Assembly (NCBI GenBank): GCA_039972875.1
Contig: JBDWMA010000013.1
Span: 19,218 to 83,217, forward strand
DNA length: 64,000 bases
Reading direction: 5' to 3'
Source of the DNA: Pseudoruegeria sp039972875
GTDB lineage: Bacteria; Pseudomonadota; Alphaproteobacteria; Rhodobacterales; Rhodobacteraceae
Position 1 is the stretch's first letter; every line of letters begins with the position of its first letter. The translations under genes were made by a program, and so were the position numbers. The notes under the pieces were generated by a model. The model saw nothing but the letters and a program-made list of their open reading frames with translations. It was not told the DNA's origin and ran no database searches. Positions 17,744 through 26,981 of the stretch are shown one piece after another.

Positions 17744-18615
17744 CAGCCTTTAACCGCACCCGCAGTCATGCCGGTGATAATTTGTTTAGAGGCAATGAAT
17801 GTGAATATGATCGGCGGAATCGCGAGCAGCATACCAGTGGCCATGATGACCCCCCAGTTGATGTCATATTCCGTGATCGAATTCACGATGGTCACAGGTA
17901 CGGTACGAGTGTTGCGATCCAACAGCGCGTTTCCGAGCAAGAACTCGTTCCAAGCGATGCGGAATGTGAAAATCGCGGCAGCTGCGAGGCCAGGCTTAAT
18001 AATTGGCAAAACGACGAGGAAGAAGATTTGAATGGGATTTGCACCGTCCATACGGGCCGCTTCTTCCAACTGCATTGGAACCTGTACGATGAAGGATTGT
18101 AGGATCCAGATCACGAAGGGCAAGTTCATCGCAGTGTAAACCAAGATGATGCCCGTGAATGTCCCATCCAAACCGTACTGAAATGTCCAGATGCCGAAAA
18201 CTGGCACAAGTAAAACAGCAGGGGGAACCATGCGCATCAAAAGCGTTGTCATAGAAACCGTCCCGCGGCCCATAAACTTAAAGCGCACCAAAGCATAAGC
18301 CGCCATACAGCCCATCAACAATGTGAGCCCTGTGGAGACAAGCGCGACATAAATGGAGTTACCCAAAGCACGCCCAAACGTCGGATCACAGTAATCGACG
18401 TGAGCGGGATCGTACCAAAGCACATCACAAAGCACAGTCTCATAATTGGCAATTGTTGGAGCAAAGAAGAACGCTGAAACGGTGCTGTCATAGACATCCA
18501 CATTGGTCTTAAACGAAGTCGCCAGCATCAAGATGATCGGCCCAAGGGACATGACCACCAAGATGACGATGAGCATATAGAAAAGTGGGTTCTGGGTCTC
18601 TTTCTGAACAGACAT
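17743..18615 (-). CDS. Carbohydrate ABC transporter permease, CUT1 (MalG type)
   Basis: A protein of 290 residues with six predicted membrane helices and the binding-protein-dependent permease EAA loop EAARMDGANPIQIFFLVVLP near residues 190-215. The N-terminal helix and large periplasmic loop are normal for MalG-like proteins. It overlaps its partner permease gene by one base. It imports the substrate carried by the 19635-20963 binding protein, powered by the 21009-22097 ATPase. Confidence 0.93.
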   Translation of the reverse strand: MSVQKETQNPLFYMLIVILVVMSLGPIILMLATSFKTNVDVYDSTVSAFFFAPTIANYETVLCDVLWYDPAHVDYCDPTFGRALGNSIYVALVSTGLTLLMGCMAAYALVRFKFMGRGTVSMTTLLMRMVPPAVLLVPVFGIWTFQYGLDGTFTGIILVYTAMNLPFVIWILQSFIVQVPMQLEEAARMDGANPIQIFFLVVLPIIKPGLAAAAIFTFRIAWNEFLLGNALLDRNTRTVPVTIVNSITEYDINWGVIMATGMLLAIPPIIFTFIASKQIITGMTAGAVKG

Positions 18616-19541
18616 TACTCAGCTCCCTCCGCTGCAGCCGCTTCAAGGCGTGCTGCGCGATTTTCTTGTGATTTACTGTATGCAAACATGGCGATTGTCA
18701 GCGTCATCAGAACCATAAGCAACGTGTTCGACATGGCTGCAGCTTCCCCAAGCTCTTGGAATTCTTGTGCTGTACGGAAAATCCGCAGAGCTACAATTTC
18801 AGTCGACAAACCCGGTCCGCCATTTGTGAGCACCATGATCACTTCGAGTACTTTGAAGGCGTCAATCAAACGCAACATGAGCGTTACGATCAAGACTGGC
18901 AGCATCAAAGGCAGTTTGATGTAGATGATTTTTTGCACTTCAGTAGCGCCGTCAATTTCTGCAGCTTCCAAAGCAGAGCGCGGCAAAGATTGCATCGCAG
19001 CGAGAGACAAAATGAAGATAAACGGCGTCCACTGCCATACGTCGGCCATGACCACAGCCACAAAAGACCACGTACTGTCAGAGAGCCAAGGAATGCCTTC
19101 GTCGAAACCCCAGCTCTTAAGCGTGCGGTTAAAAATGCCAACAGTTGGGTGGTACATGTAGCGCCACATTAAACCGACCACGATCGGAGCAATCATCATA
19201 GGGAGAATGAAAACTGTGCGCAGTAGGGACATGCCTTTGATGTTACGATCAAGCAAGAGCGCAAGCCCTACGCCGATGATCATCTCTAGCGTCACAACGA
19301 CTGCGGCGAATTTAACGGTCACCCAGAAACTCTCTCGGAAAGCCGCATCATGCATCAGGTTTACATAGTTGCGCAGGCCAATAAAGTCAGCTTCTCCAAT
19401 GCGTTGACTTGGACTCCAGTCCAAAAAACTGGCATAAATCATGTAGCCAATAGGATACAAAAGAGCGACAGCGAGAATGATCGCGGCAGGTGCCATAAAA
19501 ATATACGGGGTGAGCCGGTTAGCTTTGATTGCGATACTCAT
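18615..19541 (-). CDS. Carbohydrate ABC transporter permease, CUT1 (MalF type)
   Basis: A protein of 308 residues with six membrane helices. The EAA loop is EAAEIDGATEVQKIIYIKLP (about 205-225), and LTNGGPGLSTEIVALRIFR, characteristic of the MalF/UgpA branch, follows. It starts about 90 bases after the binding-protein stop with a small hairpin in between, and its stop touches the next permease. Confidence 0.93.
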   Translation of the reverse strand: MSIAIKANRLTPYIFMAPAAIILAVALLYPIGYMIYASFLDWSPSQRIGEADFIGLRNYVNLMHDAAFRESFWVTVKFAAVVVTLEMIIGVGLALLLDRNIKGMSLLRTVFILPMMIAPIVVGLMWRYMYHPTVGIFNRTLKSWGFDEGIPWLSDSTWSFVAVVMADVWQWTPFIFILSLAAMQSLPRSALEAAEIDGATEVQKIIYIKLPLMLPVLIVTLMLRLIDAFKVLEVIMVLTNGGPGLSTEIVALRIFRTAQEFQELGEAAAMSNTLLMVLMTLTIAMFAYSKSQENRAARLEAAAAEGAE

Positions 19542-19601
19542 CAGCTTTGCCTTACCAGTTGAGAATTGAAGGAAAATTGGGATTGTATTTTGATCTCAAG
19601 G

Positions 19602-19627
19602 GATGCCCCGCATTTCTGCGAGGCATC
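19602..19627 (-). terminator. Intercistronic hairpin after the CUT1 binding-protein gene
   Basis: A 10-bp stem (GATGCCCCGC with GCGAGGCATC, one T/C change) and a 6-base loop, eight bases beyond the binding-protein stop. There is no U-tract. Such hairpins commonly protect binding-protein mRNA and reduce permease expression; that role is inferred. Confidence 0.6.
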
Positions 19628-19634
19628 AGAAGGC

Positions 19635-20963
19635 TTACTGCCAAGTGTAGTAGCCAGCATCTTCCATGATCTTTTTGGCGCGCTCAGCAACACCGTCGAG
19701 AGAGGTCTGAATGTCAGCGCCTTCTGTCAGAACTTTGGACAATGTTGTGCCCAAATCAGCGTTGATCTTACCCCAAACTGGGATGATTGGACGCCAGTCC
19801 GGATCTGCATTTTTCAGCGCTTCACCAAAGGTAGACATGTGTGGGAACTTCGCGTTCACATCAGCATCATCATGCGTGGAGTACCGTGATGGGTTACCCC
19901 CAGCCAAAGCGATAAGCTTGTCGGCTTTCTTAGACGTCAGCCATTGCATCAAGAGGAAAGCAGCTTCTTTGTTCTCAGCATTTTTAGGAATACCGATACC
20001 AAAACCACCTGTTTGTGATCCAGCACGTACACCTACAGGGTGTGGTGCCCATGCAACCTGGCCAACCACTTTAGATTTTTCCGGATCGTTCACTTGTCCA
20101 GCAAACACAGTGGAGTCGAGGAACATCGCAGAAGTACCTTGCAAGAAGGATGCACCTGCTTCAGCAAAGCCAAATGTTGCCGCGCCTTCTGTGCCACAAT
20201 CAACGATCGTTTTGAGCGCTTCAGCTGCTTGAACACCTGCGGCGTTGTTCACAATCGGGTTCCAGTTGTCATCAAAGATACGGCCACCAAGTGGCGCGAG
20301 GTGTAACAAGAACGCGTGGCTTGCGTGGTGGCCAGAGGCCGCGCGAGATGCAAGACCGCCCATGCCTGGCTCAAGCTCAGGGATCTTACACGCAAGTTCT
20401 AGAAGCTCTTCGTAGTTTGTTGGCACTTCAAGACCGTGCTTGTCGAAGATATCCTGACGGTATCCAAGGATAGATGTCTCAGAGCCAAACGGTAGACCGT
20501 AGAGGGATCCCGTTACGCCAGGAAGATAGCCTTTTTCACCACCTGCCACGCCGATATTGCCGACGTAACCTTCAACCAAATCCGCAGCGTCATAGTTGGG
20601 ATCAGAGAGCTTAGGATTCATGAAATAACGTGCAAGGTTCTCAAGCTGATCCGCGTAAACATAGTCAGCTTTTGAGAACACAACATAGGCCAGAAGATCG
20701 TAATCTCCTGAGTTCTTTGTCAATTCAAGCGTCTGCTTTTCACGCATTTTTAAGTATTGAAGCTGATCTACTTCGACACGGATACCCGTCTCTTTTGTAA
20801 ATTCAGGCAACACTTTCATCACAGCATTGTAATGTGGATGCGCAGGAAAGTTCACAACCAAAGTCGTGCCTTCATACTCGTCATATGGCCCAGCTACAGC
20901 TGCGGCGGCCGTCATTGAAAGCGCCGCTACAGCACTGATAAGATTGGTCTTAATTTTCATCAT
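19635..20963 (-). CDS. Extracellular solute-binding protein, family 1 (sugar)
   Basis: A protein of 442 residues. The start MMKIKTNLISAVAALSMTAA runs into a Sec signal peptide cleaved near VAG-PYDEYEG. The mature protein has the family-1 binding-protein pattern, with TGFKETGIRV-like early strands, LPFGSETSILGYRQDIF and the FLLMQWLTSKKADKLIALAG hinge region. A GGAGG ribosome site precedes the start. It captures the sugar in the periplasm for the permease pair downstream. The sugar itself is not evident from sequence. Confidence 0.92.
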   Translation of the reverse strand: MMKIKTNLISAVAALSMTAAAAVAGPYDEYEGTTLVVNFPAHPHYNAVMKVLPEFTKETGIRVEVDQLQYLKMREKQTLELTKNSGDYDLLAYVVFSKADYVYADQLENLARYFMNPKLSDPNYDAADLVEGYVGNIGVAGGEKGYLPGVTGSLYGLPFGSETSILGYRQDIFDKHGLEVPTNYEELLELACKIPELEPGMGGLASRAASGHHASHAFLLHLAPLGGRIFDDNWNPIVNNAAGVQAAEALKTIVDCGTEGAATFGFAEAGASFLQGTSAMFLDSTVFAGQVNDPEKSKVVGQVAWAPHPVGVRAGSQTGGFGIGIPKNAENKEAAFLLMQWLTSKKADKLIALAGGNPSRYSTHDDADVNAKFPHMSTFGEALKNADPDWRPIIPVWGKINADLGTTLSKVLTEGADIQTSLDGVAERAKKIMEDAGYYTWQ

Positions 20964-21008
20964 TTTTTTCCTCCCAGATAATGAAATTATTGAAGATACT
21001 AGTTTGCC

Positions 21009-22097
21009 TTAAAGCGCGACTTCGGTCTTTTGATCAAAGAGGTGCACGCCTTCAGGGTTGATCGCAAAGCGAAGCTGTCCATTGCGGTCGATTGGAATAT
21101 CCGACTTCAATTCAACCTCAACTTTTTGGCCACCACATTCACAAAGCAACACTGTTTGCGCGCCGATATACTCAGAGACGACAATACTCAGAAGCAACGA
21201 CTGATCGCCCGCAGCATCCGGATTGTAGACTAAGTCTGATGGCCGAACGCCAAGTGTTACTATGCGCGCTGAATGCGCTCGAGCGGCATCCGCTTTTGCA
21301 CGTGGTAACTTCACACTGAAACCTTGCCCTTCGACAAAAATCTCACCCGATTTTTCAATGGTCTCCCCTTCAAGGAAGTTCATTGGTGGCATCCCTAAGA
21401 AACCCGCGACAAATTTATTTGCTGGGTTTTTGAACAATTCTTTGGGCGTACCTTGCTGCTGAATGTAACCGCCGTTCATTACAACGATCCGGTCTGCAAG
21501 CGTCATCGCTTCGATCTGATCATGGGTCACGTAAATCATGTTTTTACGCACGCGCTGACTCATCAAAGCCAACTCTGCACGCATTTGACCACGTAATTTC
21601 GCATCGAGATTTGACAACGGTTCATCAAACAGGAACGTGCCGCTGTCGCGCGTCAATGCACGCCCCATCGCAACGCGTTGGCGCTGACCGCCGGAAAGCT
21701 CTCCGGGTTTACGATGTAGGAACTGAGTGAGACCTAGTGTCTCCGCCACCGCAGAAATCTTTTCATCAATTTCTGCCTTTGGCATGCGTTGCAATCGCAG
21801 AGCGAAAGACATGTTTTTTGCAACATTCATATGAGGATAAAGGGCGTAGTCTTGGAACACCATCGCCAAGTCCCGCTCTTTGGGTTCCAGATGGCTGACG
21901 GGCTTGCCGTCGATGTAAATCTCGCCTTCCGTGACACTCTCCAAGCCAGCAATCATACGCAGCGTCGTAGACTTGCCGCAGCCAGACGGACCAACGAAAA
22001 CAGTGAACTCGTTTTCATCCATCTCAAGATCGATGCCGTGGAGTACCTCAAAGGCTCCGTAACGCTTCACCAGTCCTTCTAAGACAATCTTTGGCAT
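21009..22097 (-). CDS. ABC transporter ATP-binding protein, CUT1 (UgpC/MsmK type)
   Basis: A protein of 362 residues. Walker A is GPSGCGKST (about 36-44), the signature is LSGGQRQRVAMGRALTRD, Walker B is TFLFDEPLSNLD, and the H-loop is YVTHDQIEAMT. The C-terminal 120 residues form the TOBE regulatory domain seen in UgpC/MalK-type subunits. It is the first gene of the CUT1 operon, directly downstream of two copies of the GTTACCGGTCAC motif. Confidence 0.94.
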   Translation of the reverse strand: MPKIVLEGLVKRYGAFEVLHGIDLEMDENEFTVFVGPSGCGKSTTLRMIAGLESVTEGEIYIDGKPVSHLEPKERDLAMVFQDYALYPHMNVAKNMSFALRLQRMPKAEIDEKISAVAETLGLTQFLHRKPGELSGGQRQRVAMGRALTRDSGTFLFDEPLSNLDAKLRGQMRAELALMSQRVRKNMIYVTHDQIEAMTLADRIVVMNGGYIQQQGTPKELFKNPANKFVAGFLGMPPMNFLEGETIEKSGEIFVEGQGFSVKLPRAKADAARAHSARIVTLGVRPSDLVYNPDAAGDQSLLLSIVVSEYIGAQTVLLCECGGQKVEVELKSDIPIDRNGQLRFAINPEGVHLFDQKTEVAL

Positions 22098-22144
22098 AGT
22101 TCTCCCCTATCTTCCGTACGCAACCCCGTCCTTGGCGTCGGGCA

Positions 22145-22180
22145 TGTTACCGGTCACACTAGCACACGTGTTACCGGTCA
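22145..22180. promoter_or_regulatory. Two LacI-type operator candidates upstream of the CUT1 operon
   Basis: GTTACCGGTCAC occurs at 22145-22156 and again at 22169-22180, exactly 24 bases apart. The core is a near-palindrome (GTnACCGGTnAC) with the central CG step typical of LacI operators. A third copy lies at 28985-28996. The adjacent LacI gene (22228-23286) is the natural ligand-dependent repressor. Confidence 0.75.
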
Positions 22181-22227
22181 CAAAGGAGAATTTTTATAAT
22201 ATTATCTATATAAACCAATAATTAATA

Positions 22228-23286
22228 TCACGCGCAACTTTGTCGGAAAATGGGGTTTGCAGGAACCTCAATATGATTCGTAGTTTTCTCTGAACCATCC
22301 GCTTGCAACAACCGTGCAATCAGTGCACCGGTCTCACGCCCGATGATCAAAGGTTCCACCATAACCGTTGTGATGGACGGGGATGCAAACCGGGAAACTT
22401 CGAAATTTCCGAAGCCTGCGATCGCCACATCTTCGGGCACTCTCAGCCCTTTAGCGAGCAAATAACTTTGTACTCCAAAGGCAGCTAGATCCGACACGCA
22501 AAAAATGCAATCGGTATCAGGCCAAGCCGCCATTATCTGCTCTCCAGCTTGCGCTCCAAGTTCAATCGACAAAGGAGGCGCGCCAAATTTCATCACACGA
22601 TCACCGTCTAGACCCGCGGCTTTCATGGCTGCGACGAAACCTTTTCTACGCGCTGCACCACGCGTCCAAGCCTCATCCTCTTCGCCCAAAAAGGTGATGC
22701 TTTTATAGCCTTTGGCTATAAGCGCTTGCGTCATGCGAAAGGCAGCATGCTCATTGGAAAAACCGACGGTATGGCCCATCGCGCGCTCAGGCCGCTCCCA
22801 TATTTCAATGATCGGGATATCCACACTACTCAACAATTCATAGGTACGTTCAGTATGACCATCATAGGACAGGACCATCGCTTCGGGTCTGCGCCGCAAC
22901 AAAGCTTCGACCAAGTGCTCTTCACGCTCGGAAGAATAGCCTGTGTGACCCAATAAAATTTGCAGATCAATTTTTTCCAACTCTTCTGTCAGCCCTTGAA
23001 CGGTCTGCGCAAAGTGAAGGTTATTCAAGGACGGCAGAAGCGTGGCCACGAAACCGGATTTCTTGGTGGTCAGACTACCTGCCATTTGATCAGGAACGTA
23101 ATTAAGTTCTCGTACAATCTTTAAAATATGTTCACGAGTTTCAGCAGAAATAGGGCTGTTTTTTTTGAGTGCCCGTGAGACCGTCATGCGCGACACACCA
23201 GCGGCTTTGGCGACGTCACGCATGGTAACTGGCGTTTTCGGCTTGTCGGATGAGCTGGGGCGATTGGGCAAAAACGGAACTTTCAA
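22228..23286 (-). CDS. LacI-family transcriptional regulator
   Basis: A protein of 352 residues. The helix-turn-helix is TMRDVAKAAGVSRMTVSRAL (about 21-40), followed by the hinge helix LNYVPDQMAGSL. A periplasmic-binding-protein-like sensor fills the remainder. The frame opens with TTG at 23286; an ATG at 23223 just before the helix-turn-helix would leave too short an N-terminus, so the start is uncertain. It lies between the aldehyde dehydrogenase gene and the CUT1 operon, next to its likely operators. Confidence 0.9.
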   Translation of the reverse strand: MKVPFLPNRPSSSDKPKTPVTMRDVAKAAGVSRMTVSRALKKNSPISAETREHILKIVRELNYVPDQMAGSLTTKKSGFVATLLPSLNNLHFAQTVQGLTEELEKIDLQILLGHTGYSSEREEHLVEALLRRRPEAMVLSYDGHTERTYELLSSVDIPIIEIWERPERAMGHTVGFSNEHAAFRMTQALIAKGYKSITFLGEEDEAWTRGAARRKGFVAAMKAAGLDGDRVMKFGAPPLSIELGAQAGEQIMAAWPDTDCIFCVSDLAAFGVQSYLLAKGLRVPEDVAIAGFGNFEVSRFASPSITTVMVEPLIIGRETGALIARLLQADGSEKTTNHIEVPANPIFRQSCA

Positions 23287-23333
23287 TTTAATGTGTCCGA
23301 AAGATAGTAGCGCTCACGCCCCAGCAAAGCTAG

Positions 23334-24839
23334 TTACCCTTTTTGCAGTTCTTGCTGTAAAAGTACGTTTGGCACATCTTGGTAGGACACGGGACGCAAC
23401 CAGCGCGCAATTGCTAAGGTTCCAACGGACGTCACGCGCACATCTGTGCTCGCGGGGTACGGACCGCCATGCATCATTGCCGAACAGACTTCGACGCCTG
23501 TTGGGAAACCATTGCATAAAATACGCCCTGCTTTTTCTTCCAAGATCGGCATCAAGCTGCGTGCAAAATCAGTGTCCTCGTCATCGAGGTGTAGCGTCGT
23601 TGTAAGCTGTCCTTCAAGTTCTTCAGCCAAAGCTTGGAGCTGAGCGGCATCGTCACATTCGATCAAAACACCCGCAGCGCCGAAGACTTCATGCTGCAGT
23701 TCTGGCGTTTTCATCCAAGTTGCTGCGTCAATTTTAAAGACGGCTGGCAATGCATGACGCGCAACATCCGACCGTGCGCAACTGCCCAATTCTTGCATCA
23801 AATCTGCAAAGCCTTTCACGCCGGTTTCAAACGCCGAGTGGATACCATCCGTCAACATCTTCTGCTCAGGAACCACTGCCAAAGCTTTCACAGCGCTTGC
23901 TGTAAAAGTATCAAAGTCGGCGCCTTTTACAGCCACAACAACGCCTGGGTTTGTGCAAAATTGTCCCGCGCCCATGACGAGCGAGCCAATCCATGCAGCG
24001 CCGAGAGCATCAGCACGGTTCGCCAATGCATTTGGCAACATAAAGACTGGATTGATTGAACCAAGTTCGCCGTAAAACGGGATGGGATGAGGACGCGAAT
24101 GGCAAAGGTCGTAGAGTGCGCGCCCGCCACCGAGTGAACCAGTAAAGCCGACCGCACGAATATCTGGATGTTGTACCAATGCAGCGCCAATAACACGGCC
24201 GGGGCCTTGCAACATTTGGAAGGTTGCTGCTGGCATACCGCAAATTTCTATGGCTTTTGCCACAGCTTGCCCAACCAACTCTGCGGTGCCCGCGTGTGCT
24301 TCGTGACCCTTAACGATCACTGGGCAACCAGCTGCCAATGCACTCGCTGTATCGCCGCCTGCAGTGGAAAACGCGAGTGGGAAGTTGGACGCTCCGAAAA
24401 CCACAACAGGGCCAACTGGACGATGGGTCAGACGCAGATCAGACCGTGGAAGTGGCGCACGATCAGGAAGAGCTTCGTCGATACGAATGTCGAGATAGTC
24501 GTCTTTTTCAATCACATCCGCAAACATACGCAGCTGGCCTGTCGTACGGCCTCGTTCACCATTGAGGCGCATTTCCGGCAAACCGGTTTCAGCACAACCT
24601 GTCTTGGTGATTTCTTCGCCCAAGACATCCATTTGCTCGGCGACACAACGCAAGAACGCACCGCGATCCTTACGTGAGACAGCCGCAACGGCGCGAAAGT
24701 CGCGGCGTGCAGCCACACAAGCTGCATCGACTTGTGCCGCTGAGGCTTGTGCAAATTCCATACCGTCCAGATCTGCACTTGCGCGCAGTTGGTCCGATCC
24801 TTGCCATGCACCATCTATGAGATTTTTTCCAGTCAGCAT
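23334..24839 (-). CDS. Aldehyde dehydrogenase, 2,5-dioxovalerate (ketoglutarate semialdehyde) type
   Basis: A protein of 501 residues. The NADP-binding region is VVVFGASNFPLAFSTAGGDT, the catalytic Glu is in PFYGELGSINPVF, and the nucleophile Cys is in GAGQFCTNPG. The FGASNFPLAFS and GELGSINP strings are those of alpha-ketoglutaric semialdehyde dehydrogenases. It lies one base from the DapA-like gene, so the two act in series: 2-keto-3-deoxypentonate to ketoglutarate semialdehyde, then to 2-oxoglutarate. Confidence 0.9.
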   Translation of the reverse strand: MLTGKNLIDGAWQGSDQLRASADLDGMEFAQASAAQVDAACVAARRDFRAVAAVSRKDRGAFLRCVAEQMDVLGEEITKTGCAETGLPEMRLNGERGRTTGQLRMFADVIEKDDYLDIRIDEALPDRAPLPRSDLRLTHRPVGPVVVFGASNFPLAFSTAGGDTASALAAGCPVIVKGHEAHAGTAELVGQAVAKAIEICGMPAATFQMLQGPGRVIGAALVQHPDIRAVGFTGSLGGGRALYDLCHSRPHPIPFYGELGSINPVFMLPNALANRADALGAAWIGSLVMGAGQFCTNPGVVVAVKGADFDTFTASAVKALAVVPEQKMLTDGIHSAFETGVKGFADLMQELGSCARSDVARHALPAVFKIDAATWMKTPELQHEVFGAAGVLIECDDAAQLQALAEELEGQLTTTLHLDDEDTDFARSLMPILEEKAGRILCNGFPTGVEVCSAMMHGGPYPASTDVRVTSVGTLAIARWLRPVSYQDVPNVLLQQELQKG

Positions 24840-24840
24840 T

Positions 24841-25755
24841 CTATTTACCCCAGTTCAAAATAAGTGGATCAAGCGGTTTGAGCAAACTGATCAAACGCGT
24901 ACGGATATCGGCGTGTAGTGGCGCGATTGGGTGACGGCAGAAATCAGATTTGATGACGCCACCTTCAACCATAGCGGCCTTACAAGACTGCCAACCACAT
25001 TGACGGTTTTCGTGATTGATCGCCATGGCCACACGTCCATAGGCAGCTGTGGCTTCATCCATGCGTCCAGCGTGAAAATGGGTCAAAACAGGCTTGATCT
25101 GATCTACGATCATACCAGACGTCATCGACCCAGTGGCGCCGGCATCGAGGTCCGCAAGCAACGTAATCGCTTCCTCTCCATCGAATGGCGCTTCAATCGC
25201 ATCCCCGCCCAGTGCAATGAGATCGCGCAATTTGTTGGCAGCCCGCGGACATTCAATTTTGAACAGTTTGACCATCTCAAGCTCAGTGGCCATCTTTACC
25301 AAGAGCGGCACTGGCAGATCGACGCCAGACAATGGCGCGTCCTGTACCATAATTGGAATACCCACCTCATTCACAGCTGCAAACTGTTCAAAGGTTTGCT
25401 GTGCATTCCCCTTGAGTAAAGCGCCGTGATACGGTGGCATCATCATGACGATATCAGCGCCGAGGTTCTTCGCAAAACATGCGCGTTCAACCACGATCTG
25501 AGTTGCAAAGTGGCTGATGGTGACGATCACCGGCACGCGGCCAGCAATGTGATCGATGGAGAGCTTCGTGAGCACCTCACGCTCGGCATCCGAAATCAAG
25601 AATTGCTCAGAGAAGTTTGCCAAGATACAAATGCCATCGGCCCCTTGATCGATGATGCAATCAAGCACACGCTTCATACCCTCAAGATCAAGCGTGCCAT
25701 CTGGATTGAACGGCGTTGGCGCGACTGGCCAAATGCCTGTGTATGTGGATTCCAT
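24841..25755 (-). CDS. DapA-family lyase/dehydratase (2-keto-3-deoxy-aldonate type)
   Basis: A protein of 304 residues in the DHDPS fold. The Schiff-base lysine is most likely Lys166 in VKLFKIECP. The usual catalytic-tyrosine motif YNVP is replaced by MVQDAP (136-141), and the second motif is MMMPPYHGALLKG. This points away from true DapA and toward the 2-keto-3-deoxy-pentonate dehydratase group. With the adjacent aldehyde dehydrogenase it makes the last two steps to 2-oxoglutarate. Whether it is a dehydratase or an aldolase is not settled by sequence. Confidence 0.85.
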   Translation of the reverse strand: MESTYTGIWPVAPTPFNPDGTLDLEGMKRVLDCIIDQGADGICILANFSEQFLISDAEREVLTKLSIDHIAGRVPVIVTISHFATQIVVERACFAKNLGADIVMMMPPYHGALLKGNAQQTFEQFAAVNEVGIPIMVQDAPLSGVDLPVPLLVKMATELEMVKLFKIECPRAANKLRDLIALGGDAIEAPFDGEEAITLLADLDAGATGSMTSGMIVDQIKPVLTHFHAGRMDEATAAYGRVAMAINHENRQCGWQSCKAAMVEGGVIKSDFCRHPIAPLHADIRTRLISLLKPLDPLILNWGK

Positions 25756-25761
25756 GCCGAT

Positions 25762-26937
25762 TTACTCCACTATATCAAAGTTGTGCAGGTGTTTATCTGA
25801 GATCGAAACCCCAAGACCTGGCGTGTTATCATCAAGGTCAAGGAAACCATCTACTGCATCAGGATCACCTTCGAAGATATAGTAAAACAACTCGTTGCCC
25901 ACTTCGACATCATGCACTGGGAAGTACTCTGAGATAGGACAATTCACGTTGGCCATGGTCAGGTGATAGTTGTGCATCTGGCCTGCGTGAGGGATGACTG
26001 GGACTTGGTAAGCTTCAGCGATTGCGTTGATTTTTTGCGCCGCCGTGATGCCACCCACACGATTTGTATCGTACTGCAAGACGCTAACGGCTTTCTTCTC
26101 AAGCAGCTGCTGACAGCCCATAATAGAGAACTCATGCTCGCCACCAGAAATTGGTACGATCCCCATAGCGTTGAGTTCGGCGTAGCCCATTACATCATCA
26201 GCGATCACCGGTTCTTCGAGCCAACGAGGTTCATATTTGGCCAATTTCGGCAACATACGTTTGGCGTAATCGAGATTCCAACCCATGTAGCATTCAAGCA
26301 TCAGATCCACATCGTAGCCCAAGACTTCGCGCAAAGCTTCAACGCGTTTGAGGTTCTCACGCATGCCTTTCATGCCGTCCTTTGGGCCAAAGCCAAAGCG
26401 GGTTTTAAAGCCTTGATAGCCGTGCTTCATCGCGTCTTCAGCTTCGGCTTGCATGCTTTCAACAGAACCCGCGTAAAGCTTAGAATAATACGCAGGGATT
26501 TTCTCTTTTGTACGACCGCCGAGCAATTTGAATACAGGCTTATTGGTCAGCTTGCCCATCAAATCCCAGATCGCGATATCAATCGCTGAGATCGCCGTCA
26601 TGCCGATACCTTTGCGGCCCCAAGCATGGGAGCGACGGTACATTTTGTCCCAAATATATGCGTAGTCGAACGGATCTTCGCCGATCACCATCGACGCATA
26701 CCAATCATCGATTGCCTTTTTCACGACGGTCGGCGCGAGAGCCGCATTACCGATGCCAATCGTACCATCATCTGTTTCAACTTCGACCGTGAGCCACTGG
26801 TGAAAGCGGAAAGATGCCATGGCATCGCCTTTATCCCAAAGCGCATCTGACGCGTTGGTACAAAAGTTTCCTGACGGCGGTACAGTCGGCCCCTTCCAGT
26901 TCCAAACTCGGGTGCGGATTGATTTGATCTTGGTCAT
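25762..26937 (-). CDS. Enolase-superfamily sugar-acid dehydratase (rhamnonate dehydratase-like)
   Basis: The ATG at 26937 (391 residues) is preferred over an upstream TTG because AAGGAC lies just ahead. The base pair KxR is Lys178 and Arg180 in GFKTRFGFGP, the metal ligands are Glu215, Glu241 and Glu267, and the acid/base His is His317 in PHAGQMHNYH. This combination is that of the rhamnonate-dehydratase subgroup, which includes L-lyxonate dehydratases. It dehydrates an aldonate to a 2-keto-3-deoxy acid, the substrate for the next gene. Confidence 0.88.
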   Translation of the reverse strand: MTKIKSIRTRVWNWKGPTVPPSGNFCTNASDALWDKGDAMASFRFHQWLTVEVETDDGTIGIGNAALAPTVVKKAIDDWYASMVIGEDPFDYAYIWDKMYRRSHAWGRKGIGMTAISAIDIAIWDLMGKLTNKPVFKLLGGRTKEKIPAYYSKLYAGSVESMQAEAEDAMKHGYQGFKTRFGFGPKDGMKGMRENLKRVEALREVLGYDVDLMLECYMGWNLDYAKRMLPKLAKYEPRWLEEPVIADDVMGYAELNAMGIVPISGGEHEFSIMGCQQLLEKKAVSVLQYDTNRVGGITAAQKINAIAEAYQVPVIPHAGQMHNYHLTMANVNCPISEYFPVHDVEVGNELFYYIFEGDPDAVDGFLDLDDNTPGLGVSISDKHLHNFDIVE

Positions 26938-26981
26938 GAGTAAGTCCTTCAATGCCAGCGCAAGGCGCGTGGCGTGTTTTT

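Noticed and set aside
25963..26589. 208-codon frame antisense to the dehydratase
   Set aside because: It is fully covered by the enolase-superfamily gene, which has all catalytic residues.
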